A DNA stretch of 64,000 bases, taken from a bacterium. Its GTDB lineage: Bacteria; Desulfobacterota; DSWW01. The position numbers and the translations under genes are program-made. How positions within the stretch are numbered: the first letter of the stretch is position 1; each line of letters begins with the position of its first letter. The notes beneath the pieces are model-generated. The model had not been told where the DNA came from and ran no database searches. It saw nothing but the letters and a program-made list of their open reading frames with translations. Of the stretch, positions 34,648 to 43,496 are shown piece by piece. Location: positions 1-64,000 of the forward strand of contig JANQFG010000179.1 in the NCBI GenBank assembly GCA_028277985.1. Direction: 5' to 3'.

Positions 34648-35406
34648 ATGGCAGGTGACCTTGAAGGGAAGGTGGCACTCGTCACCGGATCGGGAAACGG
34701 GATCGGCCGTGCAACGGCACTCGCCTTCGGCAGGGAGAATGCAAAGGTCTTGGTGTCCGACATCGACATCGCTGCTGGAAAGGAGACGGTGCGCCTTATC
34801 GAGAAACTCGGCTCGGAGGCTGTCTTCGTAAGAGCCGACATGGCCGAGGAATCCGACATCAAAGCGCTCATCGAGGCAACCGTGAAGACCTACGGATCCC
34901 TTGACTGTGCGGTGAACAACGCCGGCATCGAGGGCGAAATCCTGCCCATCGCCGAGAACCCGGTTGAGAACTGGGAAAGAGTTCTCAGGATCAACCTGAC
35001 GGGGGTGTGGCTGTCCATGAAGTACGAGATTCAGCAGATGCTCGGGCAGGGCGGCGGATCCATCGTGAACATCGCTTCCATCGAGGGGCTGATCGCCTTT
35101 CCCGGAGCCTCGGCGTACGTGGCTTCCAAGCATGGCGTAAACGGGATCACCAAGACGGCTGCCCTGGAGCTCATGCAATCGAACATCCGCGTAAACTCGG
35201 TGTGTCCCGGCTTCATCGACACAGCCATGGTCGATCGCCTCGTAACACCCGTCCCGGAAGTCACGGAGGTGATCGCCATGTCACCAGCCGGACGAAGGGG
35301 CCGACCCGAGGAGATCGCAGAGGCCGTGATATGGCTCTGCTCGGACAAGGCTTCCTTCGTTTCCGGGCACACCATGACCGTCGACGGGGCGTATGTAGTC
35401 CAATAG
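34648..35406 (+). CDS. Short-chain dehydrogenase/reductase (SDR)
   Basis: A 252-residue classical SDR. It has the cofactor motif TGSGNGIG, the NNAG signature (VNNAGIEG), a catalytic serine in NIASIEG, the YxxxK pair in SAYVASK, and the C-terminal FVSGHTMTVDGAY. An aspartate after beta-2 (VSDIDIAAG) predicts NAD rather than NADP. In this setting it may oxidise a hydroxyacyl-CoA or an alcohol. A strong aaggaggt precedes the ATG. It follows the heptamer repeat, so it may have its own promoter. Confidence 0.88.
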   Translation: MAGDLEGKVALVTGSGNGIGRATALAFGRENAKVLVSDIDIAAGKETVRLIEKLGSEAVFVRADMAEESDIKALIEATVKTYGSLDCAVNNAGIEGEILPIAENPVENWERVLRINLTGVWLSMKYEIQQMLGQGGGSIVNIASIEGLIAFPGASAYVASKHGVNGITKTAALELMQSNIRVNSVCPGFIDTAMVDRLVTPVPEVTEVIAMSPAGRRGRPEEIAEAVIWLCSDKASFVSGHTMTVDGAYVVQ

Positions 35407-35427
35407 CTCCGATACGGGGTGAAGACG

Positions 35428-36207
35428 ATGACAAAGAATCGGGTATTCTCGAAGGAGAAGCTTGAGGAGTTCTCCAAGGATTTCATGGGCTTGGCCATGG
35501 AGGCCCTTGAACGGGGCGACATCGAGAACGCCAAGCACTGGATCCGGAGACAGGATCAGACCAAGGACATGCTCCACGACCTGTACCTTCACTGGGTGAC
35601 GGCCCTTCTCGACAGGATCTACAGGCGGTGGGGCGAGGAGGAGGCGGTCGAGTCTCTCCGGGATACGGTTAGACAGTGGGTCGTGCCCTTTGCAAAACTC
35701 AAGTCGCAACTGCTCGAACAGGCCGGTATCGCTGGCTACATGGAATTCCTGATCGATGCCCTTCGGCAGCATTCCATGTACCCGCATCTTACAGTCGAAG
35801 AAGATGACGAGAAGTTCATCCTCACCATGCAACCATGCGGCAGCGGGGGGCGATTGATCGAAAGCGGAGCCTATGAGGGTCCCTTCGGCTTCGCAAAGCT
35901 CAAGACCCCGGGCGCGCACACATGGGGGGAAACAGAATTGCCCATTTACTGCGCCCATTGCCCCTGGGCACAGGAGATCTTCCCGCTCTCCGAGGTAGGC
36001 GAGGGGATGCAGTTGTGGATCCACGCCTCCCCCTTCCCGAAGAGGCCCGGCGACCCCTGCGTCCAGTATGTTTACAAGGATCCAAAGTACATCCCGGACA
36101 AGTACTACGAGCGTGTCGGTATGAGCAGAACGCCACGGGGACTTCCCCTGACCTACGGCATCGATCCGGACAGGGATGCTGCCGCAAAGAAGCCTGGGGA
36201 GAAGTAG
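35428..36207 (+). CDS. Unknown cysteine-containing protein
   Basis: A 259-residue soluble protein that I do not recognise. The N-terminal half is helical with many charged residues; the C-terminal half contains LTMQPCGSGGRL and later ELPIYCAHCPWAQEI, then DPCVQYVY, so four or five cysteines could bind a metal. It has no signal peptide. ATG 35428 follows gggg at a good distance; an in-frame GTG at 35419 is an alternative. It starts 21 bases after the SDR gene and probably belongs to its transcript. The PCGSGG motif is loosely similar to the two small cysteine proteins at 50008 and 50541. Confidence 0.55.
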   Translation: MTKNRVFSKEKLEEFSKDFMGLAMEALERGDIENAKHWIRRQDQTKDMLHDLYLHWVTALLDRIYRRWGEEEAVESLRDTVRQWVVPFAKLKSQLLEQAGIAGYMEFLIDALRQHSMYPHLTVEEDDEKFILTMQPCGSGGRLIESGAYEGPFGFAKLKTPGAHTWGETELPIYCAHCPWAQEIFPLSEVGEGMQLWIHASPFPKRPGDPCVQYVYKDPKYIPDKYYERVGMSRTPRGLPLTYGIDPDRDAAAKKPGEK

Positions 36208-36308
36208 GAAATTCAGAACCGAGTTGCCAGAGAGGTACGAGATGCGCGAATTGAAGACCGAGCACCTCTTCGATGCCCATTCGATCTACGCCTTGCGATA
36301 GGAAGGAT

Positions 36309-37205
36309 TCAGAAGACGACCATCTTCTCTTTGACGATGTGTTCCGCCACCTTCTTGACGGAACCCTCGTCGGGGCATTCCCAGATCTTGCTGTCCTTCT
36401 TTTCCTGCACACCGCCACCCATGATACGCTGAAGGCGTGCCGCGGCCGTCATCGTCCCGGCCGCGGAAGCCATGGCACTCCTTCGAGTGGGCTTCGGAGG
36501 CGTGTACCGCTCTATACGGTTGATCGAGCCGGAAATCCCCACCGCGTCCTCAGACAGGCCAATCGCATCGAGGTCGAGCAAAGGAATGTCTGCCTTTGCG
36601 GCGCGCATGCGGTCGGCGTGCCTCGGGTACCGCAGAACCTGCCCCTTTTCCATGGTGATGAGGGCCGGTAGTGGGCAAGACAATTTGGTGAGAAAGCCCG
36701 GGATGCGCTTTGTCGCCAGGAACCGCCGATCTTCCAGGGCCGGCTCGATCTTGCGCGCCCCCGTCACCTGGGGAAGATGCAGCCCCTCGGCAAGGAGAGG
36801 GCCAACCTGGCCATGCTCGAGGTCGGCACGCCGAAAGCCGCACAGGAGTAGGTCGAAAGTGCGCTTTCCCAGCGCTGCGGCCAACACACCGGCGGTAGCA
36901 AACGGGTCCGAACCCTCCATGCATGGATCCCAGATCCGCACGCCGTCATCCGCACCCACGGCCAAACATTGTCGAAGTACGCTTTCCGAGTCGGCCGGGG
37001 ACATGGTCATGACCGTAATCCGCGTCTCAGGGACGCTGTCGCGGAGACGGAGAGACTCTTCGAGTGCGAATGCGTCATATGGGTTCATGAGCCAGCGAAG
37101 CGAAGAAGGCACGATCCCCTTCCCGCCCTGCTCGATCGTCACGGGATTCAGGCAGTCGTGCACCGGCGCGATGAGAACGATGATTTCAAGCCCTTTCGCG
37201 CTCAT
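36309..37205 (-). CDS. etfB: Electron transfer flavoprotein beta subunit
   Basis: A 298-residue EtfB, which with EtfA forms the FAD/AMP electron carrier between acyl-CoA dehydrogenases and the membrane or a bifurcating partner. Seen are VTIEQGGKGIVPSSLRWLMNPYDAFALEESLRL, VRQCLAVGADDGVRI, the LLLCGFRRADLEHGQVGPLLAE segment and the PALITMEKG stretch. Its start overlaps the stop of etfA by four bases (ATGA). The tail (about residues 250-298) is longer than usual and rich in Lys and Glu. Whether it can bifurcate electrons cannot be decided by eye. Confidence 0.85.
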   Translation of the reverse strand: MSAKGLEIIVLIAPVHDCLNPVTIEQGGKGIVPSSLRWLMNPYDAFALEESLRLRDSVPETRITVMTMSPADSESVLRQCLAVGADDGVRIWDPCMEGSDPFATAGVLAAALGKRTFDLLLCGFRRADLEHGQVGPLLAEGLHLPQVTGARKIEPALEDRRFLATKRIPGFLTKLSCPLPALITMEKGQVLRYPRHADRMRAAKADIPLLDLDAIGLSEDAVGISGSINRIERYTPPKPTRRSAMASAAGTMTAAARLQRIMGGGVQEKKDSKIWECPDEGSVKKVAEHIVKEKMVVF

Positions 37206-38215
37206 TTGCCGGTCCCTCCAGTCGCTGCCCTGGCTTTCGTCTCACGAAAGGACTGGATCAACACCGGGAGCACCACTTGGACGTCACCTACGATTCCGAG
37301 GGTGGCGATGCGGAAGATTGGGGCATTCGGGTCCGAGTTGATGGCCACGATGGTTTGCGAGGACCGCATGCCCATGACGTGCTGGATTGCACCGGAGATG
37401 CCGCAGGCGAAGTAGACCTCCGGAGAAACCACGCTTCCCGTCACGCCCACCATGCTTTCCCTTGAACTCCACTTCAAGTCAACGGCCATTCGTGTGGCAC
37501 CTACCGTTCCTCCCACGACCTCGGCAAGTTCGCCAAGGAGCCCAAACCCCTCCTCGCTCTGCATCCCCTTTCCTCCGGCCACGATCACCTCAGCATCCGT
37601 GATGTCGAGCTGAGACGGAATCTCCCGGATCTTTTCCTCCAATCGAACCGCATTCGATCCACACGGCCGGGGCCCTTCCAGGGCCTGGACGGACAGACCG
37701 TCCATCGCCCCGACCTCTTCGGCATCCATGACTTTTGGGGCTAGTGTGACGATCTGAGGCCCTTCTGCTTGAGGGCCAAGAATCATGGAGGCATGGGGTC
37801 GGTATGCAGCCCGCGTGACCATACATTTCCCGCCCCTCGGGTTGAGAAACGTGGCTTCGGTCGTGAGGCTGCATTTCAGTCGGGCGGAGAGCCGTGGGGC
37901 CAGATCCATCGAAACCACGGAGCTGCCCATCAGGAGGGCGTCCGGCTTCTGCTCCCTGAGGAGGGTCTCGATGCACTCCGCATAAAGCTCGGTTCCGTAC
38001 TCGGACAGGAGTTCGTCCTCAAGGAGCAGAACCCGGTCGGGTCCATACCGTCCGATCGCATCAAGGGTTTCCTTCGGGATTGCATGGCCGATCACAAGGG
38101 CTGTTGTCCTTGAGCGGAGCTGTCTGGCCAGTCGGACCGCCTCGGACAGGGCCTCCTGGGAGACGCGCAGGATCTTCTCTTCTGCTGTTTCCACATACGC
38201 CCAGATTTCTTTCAT
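37202..38215 (-). CDS. etfA: Electron transfer flavoprotein alpha subunit
   Basis: A 337-residue EtfA. The N-terminal part begins MKEIWAYVET and contains LVIGHAIPKETLDAIG; the FAD-binding C-terminal domain shows VTGSVVSPEVYFACGISGAIQHVMGM and VAINSDPNAPIFRIATLGIVGD, as expected. ATG 38215 was preferred to a longer open frame, because the family begins here and aagga is upstream. The gene order etfA then etfB is the reverse of the common etfB-etfA order. Confidence 0.88.
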   Translation of the reverse strand: MKEIWAYVETAEEKILRVSQEALSEAVRLARQLRSRTTALVIGHAIPKETLDAIGRYGPDRVLLLEDELLSEYGTELYAECIETLLREQKPDALLMGSSVVSMDLAPRLSARLKCSLTTEATFLNPRGGKCMVTRAAYRPHASMILGPQAEGPQIVTLAPKVMDAEEVGAMDGLSVQALEGPRPCGSNAVRLEEKIREIPSQLDITDAEVIVAGGKGMQSEEGFGLLGELAEVVGGTVGATRMAVDLKWSSRESMVGVTGSVVSPEVYFACGISGAIQHVMGMRSSQTIVAINSDPNAPIFRIATLGIVGDVQVVLPVLIQSFRETKARAATGGTGK

Positions 38216-38419
38216 CGTGCGATCCTTGTGTCGGCCGAGGTTTGCCTCGGTTGCGTCTGCCCCGGGGTTGGCGGCCGGCGCTATTCTCTCCCACGCCCGG
38301 GCCCTCGCCCGATCCGCGTTTTCCACGAGCCGTTCGCTCAGAAGAGGCCGGAGGGCGGGCAGGGTGGGGGCTGGTAAGCTTCTCTCGTCTTGTCCACCAA
38401 GGGGGGGGATACAGCAGGC

Positions 38420-38463
38420 CCTGCCCTGAATCCCAAGTGACTTGGGATGCGATCCAGGGCAGG
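38420..38463. terminator. Large nested hairpin between the RND exporter and etfA
   Basis: Outer arms CCTGCCCTG and CAGGGCAGG enclose a second perfect stem, ATCCCAA with TTGGGAT around GTGAC. It lies 55 bases past the exporter stop in the minus direction. There is no T-tract on either side, so it may be a Rho-dependent stop, an mRNA stabiliser or part of a longer minus-strand transcript into etfAB. The remainder of 38216-38517 shows nothing else. Confidence 0.5.
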
Positions 38464-38517
38464 ACCAGAATCTACGTCTTTAACCAAGAATACGGCCGTT
38501 CCCGGTTCTTCAGCCCG

Positions 38518-40860
38518 CTAGACGTTCCTTGCCGTAACGAAACCAGGCCGGAAGATCGTCACGAGGGACGGGATGAAGACCAGAGCGTTCACCATGTTCA
38601 GGAACATGAGAAGCCCCAGCAGGAGGCCCATCTCAGCCTGGAACTTCAGGTCGATGAAGGCCCAGAAGACCACGCCCGCGATCAGTGTAGTTGCCGTGAA
38701 AATGATCGCCTTGCCCGTGGTCTCCACTGCTTTTCGGTTCGACTGGGCGTAGCTGCCCGTTGTCTCGTATACCTCGGAGATGCGGGCCAGCAGGTAGATT
38801 CCGTAGTCGATGCCGATCCCCACGGCGATCGCGGCGACGGGCAGGGAGTTGATGTTCAGATCAATTCCCTTCCAGAGCATGAAGGCCTCGGACAAAACCT
38901 GGGAAATCGCAAGTGGTATGATCAGGATCAAGCCCGCCGTAATGGACCGGAAGGTCAGGACACACAAGAAGAAGACCACCACGAAGACCGCGATCAAGGA
39001 GGCCCAGTAGGACCATTCCACCTCCTCGTTCACAGCCGCCAGGATGCCGAGAAGCCCCCCTGCCAGCCGAAAGCGGATCTTCTCCGTCGGATTCTCATCG
39101 ATGAACTCCTGTGCCTTGGCGATACAGTTGTGGATCAACTCGTTGTTATAGTTCTTGTAGAAGCAGGTGATGGTGCCGTTCGTCCACGAATAGTCGACCC
39201 AGCGGTCCATCTCTCCCGGCGATGTGTTGGAAGCGATCAGAAATCCGATCTGCCCCAGATGCTCCACGGTCTCCGGTATCATCTCCCATTTCGGATGCCC
39301 CTCGTGGAACATCCGGTAGATTCGCTTGATCATGTTGGTGAAGGTCAGGGTACCTCCTGCGCCCCCGTCCGTCTCCATGAACCGCTGGAAGTCCTCCATG
39401 ACCTGCAGACTCTCGTAATTCTTGATCGCCCCCTTCTCCTTGCCCTCGGCGATAATCACGAGCTGGGTTGCCCCCACGAAGGTACGGTTGAAGTACCGGA
39501 AGGACTCGTTGTACGGATGATCCGGGAACAACAGGGCCGCTCCCGCCTCCGTGTCCCCAACCTTCAGGTTGAGCGAGTACCGCCCGCCGACCACCAGGAC
39601 CACGACGATCAGTACCGCTACGGCCCACCGGCTCTTACCCTCCGAGGGCTTGACGAGGAGACCGGCGAGAGCCTTGTAGAAACGCCCCTGCGTCTCGTGT
39701 GCAATTCGCCCGGGCTTGGGCGCACGGACAAAGGAGAGAAGGATGGGGTTCAAGGTCGGAACGCTCACGAACATGGAAACGATCCAGAAGGAGCAGAAGA
39801 TCCCCAGGTTGCGCATGATCGGGATCGTGGCGATCGAGATGAGCAGGACCCCCAGCCCGTCGGTGACGATCGACAAGGTAGCCGGGGTCACCAGCTCCCC
39901 GTAGGACCGCAGAATCGCCTTCTCCTTCTGATCGACTCCGTGTTCGATGATCTCCTCATGATACCGGGCCATGGTCTGCACCGAGTGACTCAAGGCGCGA
40001 GCCGTAATGATCAGCGGAACGACCATCACGAGCGGATCCAGCGGGAAACCCATGAAGCTCGCGAAACCCAACCCCCAGATCGCACTGATGAGGGCCGAAA
40101 GAACGGGAAGGACCACGCCCTGCCAGGTGCGGAAATACCAGCCCAGCAGAATCACCATCAAGATCATGGTAGCCGCCAGCACCGTATAGACCTGCACCCG
40201 CAGATCATAGATATACGCGTAGAGCCCCGGATACCCCGTGAAGTAGATATTCGTGTTCTCGTCGGTCTCGGCATCCTTCAGCTCCATCATCCGCTCATAG
40301 AGCTTGATCGGATTGACGCCCTCCTCCCAGAATCCGGCAAAGATCGAAGCCGCCTTGTCGTCCGGCGATACGTAAAACCCGCGGATCCCCTCGTTCGCAT
40401 AGACGGCCGTCTTGATCCGCTCCAGATCCGCGTCGTCCTGGGGAAACTGGGGCCACATGACCGGCCGTATCTGGATCCCCCAGGAGGTCACGTTCACGTT
40501 CTTCAACTTCGGATGGGTGAGCGAGATCACCTGGGTCGCATTGCACCCCTCCGTCTCCAGCAACCCCTGAGTGATCCGGTCGATCTTGCCCATGGTATCC
40601 AGATTGTAGATGTCCCCTTCCTTCACCTCCACCGCACAAACCAGCACGTTGGCGGAGCCGAACATCTTCCGGTATTCCTTGTACAGCTGGATGTACGGGT
40701 GCTTGGGCGGGTACAGGGCAAAGAAGTCGGTGGCGATCTTCAACGAATAGACCCCATAGGCAAAAACCCCGGTCACCAGCGTAATCAGCAACAACACGAT
40801 TACCCGGTTCCTCAGCAAGAACCGGATGTATCCCTCTAGCGTCGTCCTGCCTTCGGCCAT
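38518..40860 (-). CDS. RND/MMPL-family exporter
   Basis: A 780-residue inner-membrane protein with one N-terminal membrane helix (about 20-40), a large periplasmic loop, a cluster of helices around 215-400 (LAATMILMVILLGWYF to IFCSFWIVSMFV), a second helix plus periplasmic loop, and a final helix cluster near the C-terminus ending at VTIFRPGFVTARNV. This two-repeat topology is that of MMPL/hopanoid-exporter-like RND proteins, which move lipids or other hydrophobic molecules. The start at 40860 follows ggggaaaagag and avoids overlap; an in-frame ATG at 40905 overlaps the upstream gene by 23 bases. The partner gene for a YCF48-type beta-propeller is directly upstream. Confidence 0.85.
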   Translation of the reverse strand: MAEGRTTLEGYIRFLLRNRVIVLLLITLVTGVFAYGVYSLKIATDFFALYPPKHPYIQLYKEYRKMFGSANVLVCAVEVKEGDIYNLDTMGKIDRITQGLLETEGCNATQVISLTHPKLKNVNVTSWGIQIRPVMWPQFPQDDADLERIKTAVYANEGIRGFYVSPDDKAASIFAGFWEEGVNPIKLYERMMELKDAETDENTNIYFTGYPGLYAYIYDLRVQVYTVLAATMILMVILLGWYFRTWQGVVLPVLSALISAIWGLGFASFMGFPLDPLVMVVPLIITARALSHSVQTMARYHEEIIEHGVDQKEKAILRSYGELVTPATLSIVTDGLGVLLISIATIPIMRNLGIFCSFWIVSMFVSVPTLNPILLSFVRAPKPGRIAHETQGRFYKALAGLLVKPSEGKSRWAVAVLIVVVLVVGGRYSLNLKVGDTEAGAALLFPDHPYNESFRYFNRTFVGATQLVIIAEGKEKGAIKNYESLQVMEDFQRFMETDGGAGGTLTFTNMIKRIYRMFHEGHPKWEMIPETVEHLGQIGFLIASNTSPGEMDRWVDYSWTNGTITCFYKNYNNELIHNCIAKAQEFIDENPTEKIRFRLAGGLLGILAAVNEEVEWSYWASLIAVFVVVFFLCVLTFRSITAGLILIIPLAISQVLSEAFMLWKGIDLNINSLPVAAIAVGIGIDYGIYLLARISEVYETTGSYAQSNRKAVETTGKAIIFTATTLIAGVVFWAFIDLKFQAEMGLLLGLLMFLNMVNALVFIPSLVTIFRPGFVTARNV

Positions 40861-40882
40861 GGTCTCTTTTCCCCCGTTCTTG

Positions 40883-41866
40883 CTACCAGATGAGTTTGCC
40901 TTCATTTATGTCTACGTAGAGCCCATTGGCCCCAGCACCGAATCCTCTTTGCGCGCTTCCCATGCTAAGACTCAACGTACCTATCCAGTAGAGTCGTTTC
41001 TTGACCGGGACCTCCACATGCTTCCAGGTGTGACCCCCGTCCGAGGTGGAGAGCACCGTTCCCACGTCCCCGACGGCCCAGCCATCATCCCCCCGCACTG
41101 CAATCTCGTAAATCGACTCTGTCAGACCCGACTCGAGTCGTTCCCACTTCTCACCGTCATTGAAGGAAGCCATGATCACCCCGTCGAGACCTGCGGCAAA
41201 CCAGGAAGTTCCGTCCCGGCTCAGGCAAAACATGGTCTGGTCCGCAGGCGAGGTGATTTCTGTCCAAGTCAAGCCGCCGTCCTCGGTCCGGAAGATCCGG
41301 CCAAACTCACCAACCAGGAAACCGACGCCACCCTCTCTCAGGCACACCCCATAGAGGTTCACGTCTTCTTTCATGGTCGCGTCTTTCCAGGTGACGCCCC
41401 CGTCCGAGGTAACGGCCACTGCACCCCAGTCACCGATCGCGCATCCTTGCTTCGCATCAGCGAAGGAAATACTGAAGAGATGGCGTTCCACCGGGTTCTT
41501 CTGTTTCTGCCACGTCTTGCCCCCGTCGGAACTGTGCAGGATCAAGCCCCCCTTTCCGCAAACCCATCCGTTCTTCTCATCCGGAAAAGAAACAGAGAAC
41601 AGAGGCACCCGAACCCCGCTCGAAATCTCCTTCCACAGTTTGCCTCCGTCTGAAGATCGGTACATGTGTCCCCGGTCGCCGGCCAGCAGGTAGTCCGAAT
41701 CCGTCACCATACCAGAGCAATAGATGTTCTCGCGGATCTCTTCGGGTGTAAGCAGCCCGTCCGCCGTCTCCCCTTGAGCCGGAAGAGAATAGAACAGCAT
41801 ACACGACATCACAAGGATTAGCGCACATCCTCTCGGTCTTCGCCAAGCTCCCTCGGTTTGCCTCAT
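40883..41866 (-). CDS. Exported YCF48/BNR-repeat beta-propeller protein
   Basis: A 327-residue protein with a signal peptide (basic start, hydrophobic core LILVMSCMLFYSLPAQG, cleavage near residue 32). The rest is about six or seven copies of the Asp-box type repeat, SSDGGKLWKE, SSDGGKTWQK, TSDGGVTWKD, TEDGGLTWTE and TSDGGHTWKH, each preceded by a WxVGxxGxI-type strand. Such YCF48-related propellers are often encoded beside MMPL/RND exporters and DUF1329 proteins; both are in this window. The start has ggagggc upstream. It probably sits in the periplasm and assists the exporter, but the precise role is unknown. Confidence 0.8.
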   Translation of the reverse strand: MRQTEGAWRRPRGCALILVMSCMLFYSLPAQGETADGLLTPEEIRENIYCSGMVTDSDYLLAGDRGHMYRSSDGGKLWKEISSGVRVPLFSVSFPDEKNGWVCGKGGLILHSSDGGKTWQKQKNPVERHLFSISFADAKQGCAIGDWGAVAVTSDGGVTWKDATMKEDVNLYGVCLREGGVGFLVGEFGRIFRTEDGGLTWTEITSPADQTMFCLSRDGTSWFAAGLDGVIMASFNDGEKWERLESGLTESIYEIAVRGDDGWAVGDVGTVLSTSDGGHTWKHVEVPVKKRLYWIGTLSLSMGSAQRGFGAGANGLYVDINEGKLIW

Positions 41867-42084
41867 CAGGTGCCCTCCAGGTTCGACTCAACGGGATTGT
41901 GAAATATGTCGGCGCATCTCGCCGGGATCGGGTACAAATGTCCTTCTTACACTCTTCCACTACTCTTGGTCAAGTCTCTGAACGGAACGTAAACAAATCG
42001 ACTTCGGAACAGAACCACAGAACGTCATTTTGGCAAACAGACATGGGGGCTCGCACCCTGTGTGCAGGCCGGGCCGATCCGCTG

Positions 42085-43458
42085 CTATTTCTTCTCGTAG
42101 GCCTTTTCCAGCAGCTGGGTCTTCTTGGTCGCTCTTTCGAGGGTGTTCGGTTCGAGCCACGTGATGGCGGGACCGATCTTCACGTCGCTGTGCATCTTTG
42201 CGAGGAGTTCCTTCTCGAGGCCGGGCAGATCCCCTTCCTTCACCCCCTCGCCGTACTCGATCTTCAGTTTCAGAGGAGGAACGACCCGCGGGGGCGCTTC
42301 CTCCAGCACGATCCGGAACGCACCGGTCACTCGGGGAACGAACCCGTTGATCACCCCCTGAATCGCAGCCGGGTATACGGGCACGCCCTTCACCTTCAAC
42401 ATGTCATCCGCTCGCCCCACGATCTTGTACCGGAAACCGCTGAGACCACAGGGACAAGGATCGGTGAAGACCTGGTGAATGTCATTCAATGTAAAACGAA
42501 GGTTAAAGAAGAACAGGGGGTGCTTCGGTTCGATCGGGGTGAAGACCGCGAGGCCGGTGGCTCCGTGCTCCATCGGCACCGGCTCCTTGGTTTCGGGATT
42601 CACGAGCTCGTAATAGCAGTAATCGTCCGCCACCCAATGCATACCCTGATAAACCGGATGATCGCAGGAGCAACCGTATCCGGCTCCCACATCGAAGAGT
42701 TTCGCCCCATACTCCCCCTCGAGGCGTGCCCGTACTTCGGGAATTCCCGCGCCCGGTTCAGCCCCGCACAGGAGCGTCTTGAGTCCCAGGCTCTTTACGG
42801 GCGCCCCCAGCACATCCGGCGCGCGCTCGATCAGGTGAAGGGCCAACGAGGGGGTCCCTGCAAAGACGTTCACCTTGAAGAGCTGCATCATCTTGAGAAT
42901 GCGCTCCGTCCCGGCCTCGGCCCCGATCGGGATCAGCGTGAGCCCGGGCATCTTCTGGTACCAGAACAGGGTAGGGGTGCCTGCGGCATGCATACTCAGT
43001 CCGAAGCACAGCCCCATCCGGTCGCCGGCTCGCAGGCCGATCCGCCAACCGATGCGGGCGAAGATATCCGCCTGTCTGTCGAGGGCGCTCTTGAACATCG
43101 GATAGGGGGTGGGAATCCCCGTGGTGCCCGAGGTGGTCGTCAGCAGATAGAGATCCTCGTATCGCTCCTGCCCGAAGAGCTGTATGAAGAACTTGTCCAT
43201 GTCCGCGCCGGTCTCTTCGATCAACTCCCTGAACTCCGCCTGCCCGGCATAGGGGATCGCACGTGCGAAATCATCAAAGGACCGGATGTCCTCGGGCTTG
43301 ACCCCCGCCTTTTCCATCCGCTTTCTGTCGAAGGGAACCTTCTCGTAGAAGTACACGAGGGACTCTTTGAGCTTGTCCCACTGGAGCTCTCTGATCTCCG
43401 GGGTGTTCAGGAGAGGCTCAATTTCCATGTCAAAATACTTCTGCCCGGGCTGCACCAT
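42085..43458 (-). CDS. Phenylacetate-CoA-ligase-like AMP-forming enzyme
   Basis: A 457-residue PaaK-type adenylate-forming ligase. It has the phosphate loop LLTTTSGTTGIPTPYP, the LLCGAEPGAG and GAGYGCSCDHPVYQG region, and the hinge DDMLKVKGVPVYP followed by a C-terminal domain with a late lysine (KKTQLLEK). It should join CoA to an aromatic or other carboxylic acid. Two cysteine pairs occur (YGCSCD, DPCPCG). ggag precedes the ATG. It lies between the thiolase gene and the YCF48 gene in one minus-strand run; 218 bases separate it from YCF48. The acid cannot be named. Confidence 0.82.
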   Translation of the reverse strand: MVQPGQKYFDMEIEPLLNTPEIRELQWDKLKESLVYFYEKVPFDRKRMEKAGVKPEDIRSFDDFARAIPYAGQAEFRELIEETGADMDKFFIQLFGQERYEDLYLLTTTSGTTGIPTPYPMFKSALDRQADIFARIGWRIGLRAGDRMGLCFGLSMHAAGTPTLFWYQKMPGLTLIPIGAEAGTERILKMMQLFKVNVFAGTPSLALHLIERAPDVLGAPVKSLGLKTLLCGAEPGAGIPEVRARLEGEYGAKLFDVGAGYGCSCDHPVYQGMHWVADDYCYYELVNPETKEPVPMEHGATGLAVFTPIEPKHPLFFFNLRFTLNDIHQVFTDPCPCGLSGFRYKIVGRADDMLKVKGVPVYPAAIQGVINGFVPRVTGAFRIVLEEAPPRVVPPLKLKIEYGEGVKEGDLPGLEKELLAKMHSDVKIGPAITWLEPNTLERATKKTQLLEKAYEKK

Positions 43459-43496
43459 GGTCCGACTCCTTTACTTCTCGATACTCGATTGGATTC

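Noticed and set aside
38080-40839. A 919-codon plus-strand frame opposite the RND exporter
   Set aside because: It is an antisense shadow of a GC-rich gene: rich in His, Arg, Gln and Pro, with no domain, whereas the minus frame shows clear membrane helices.
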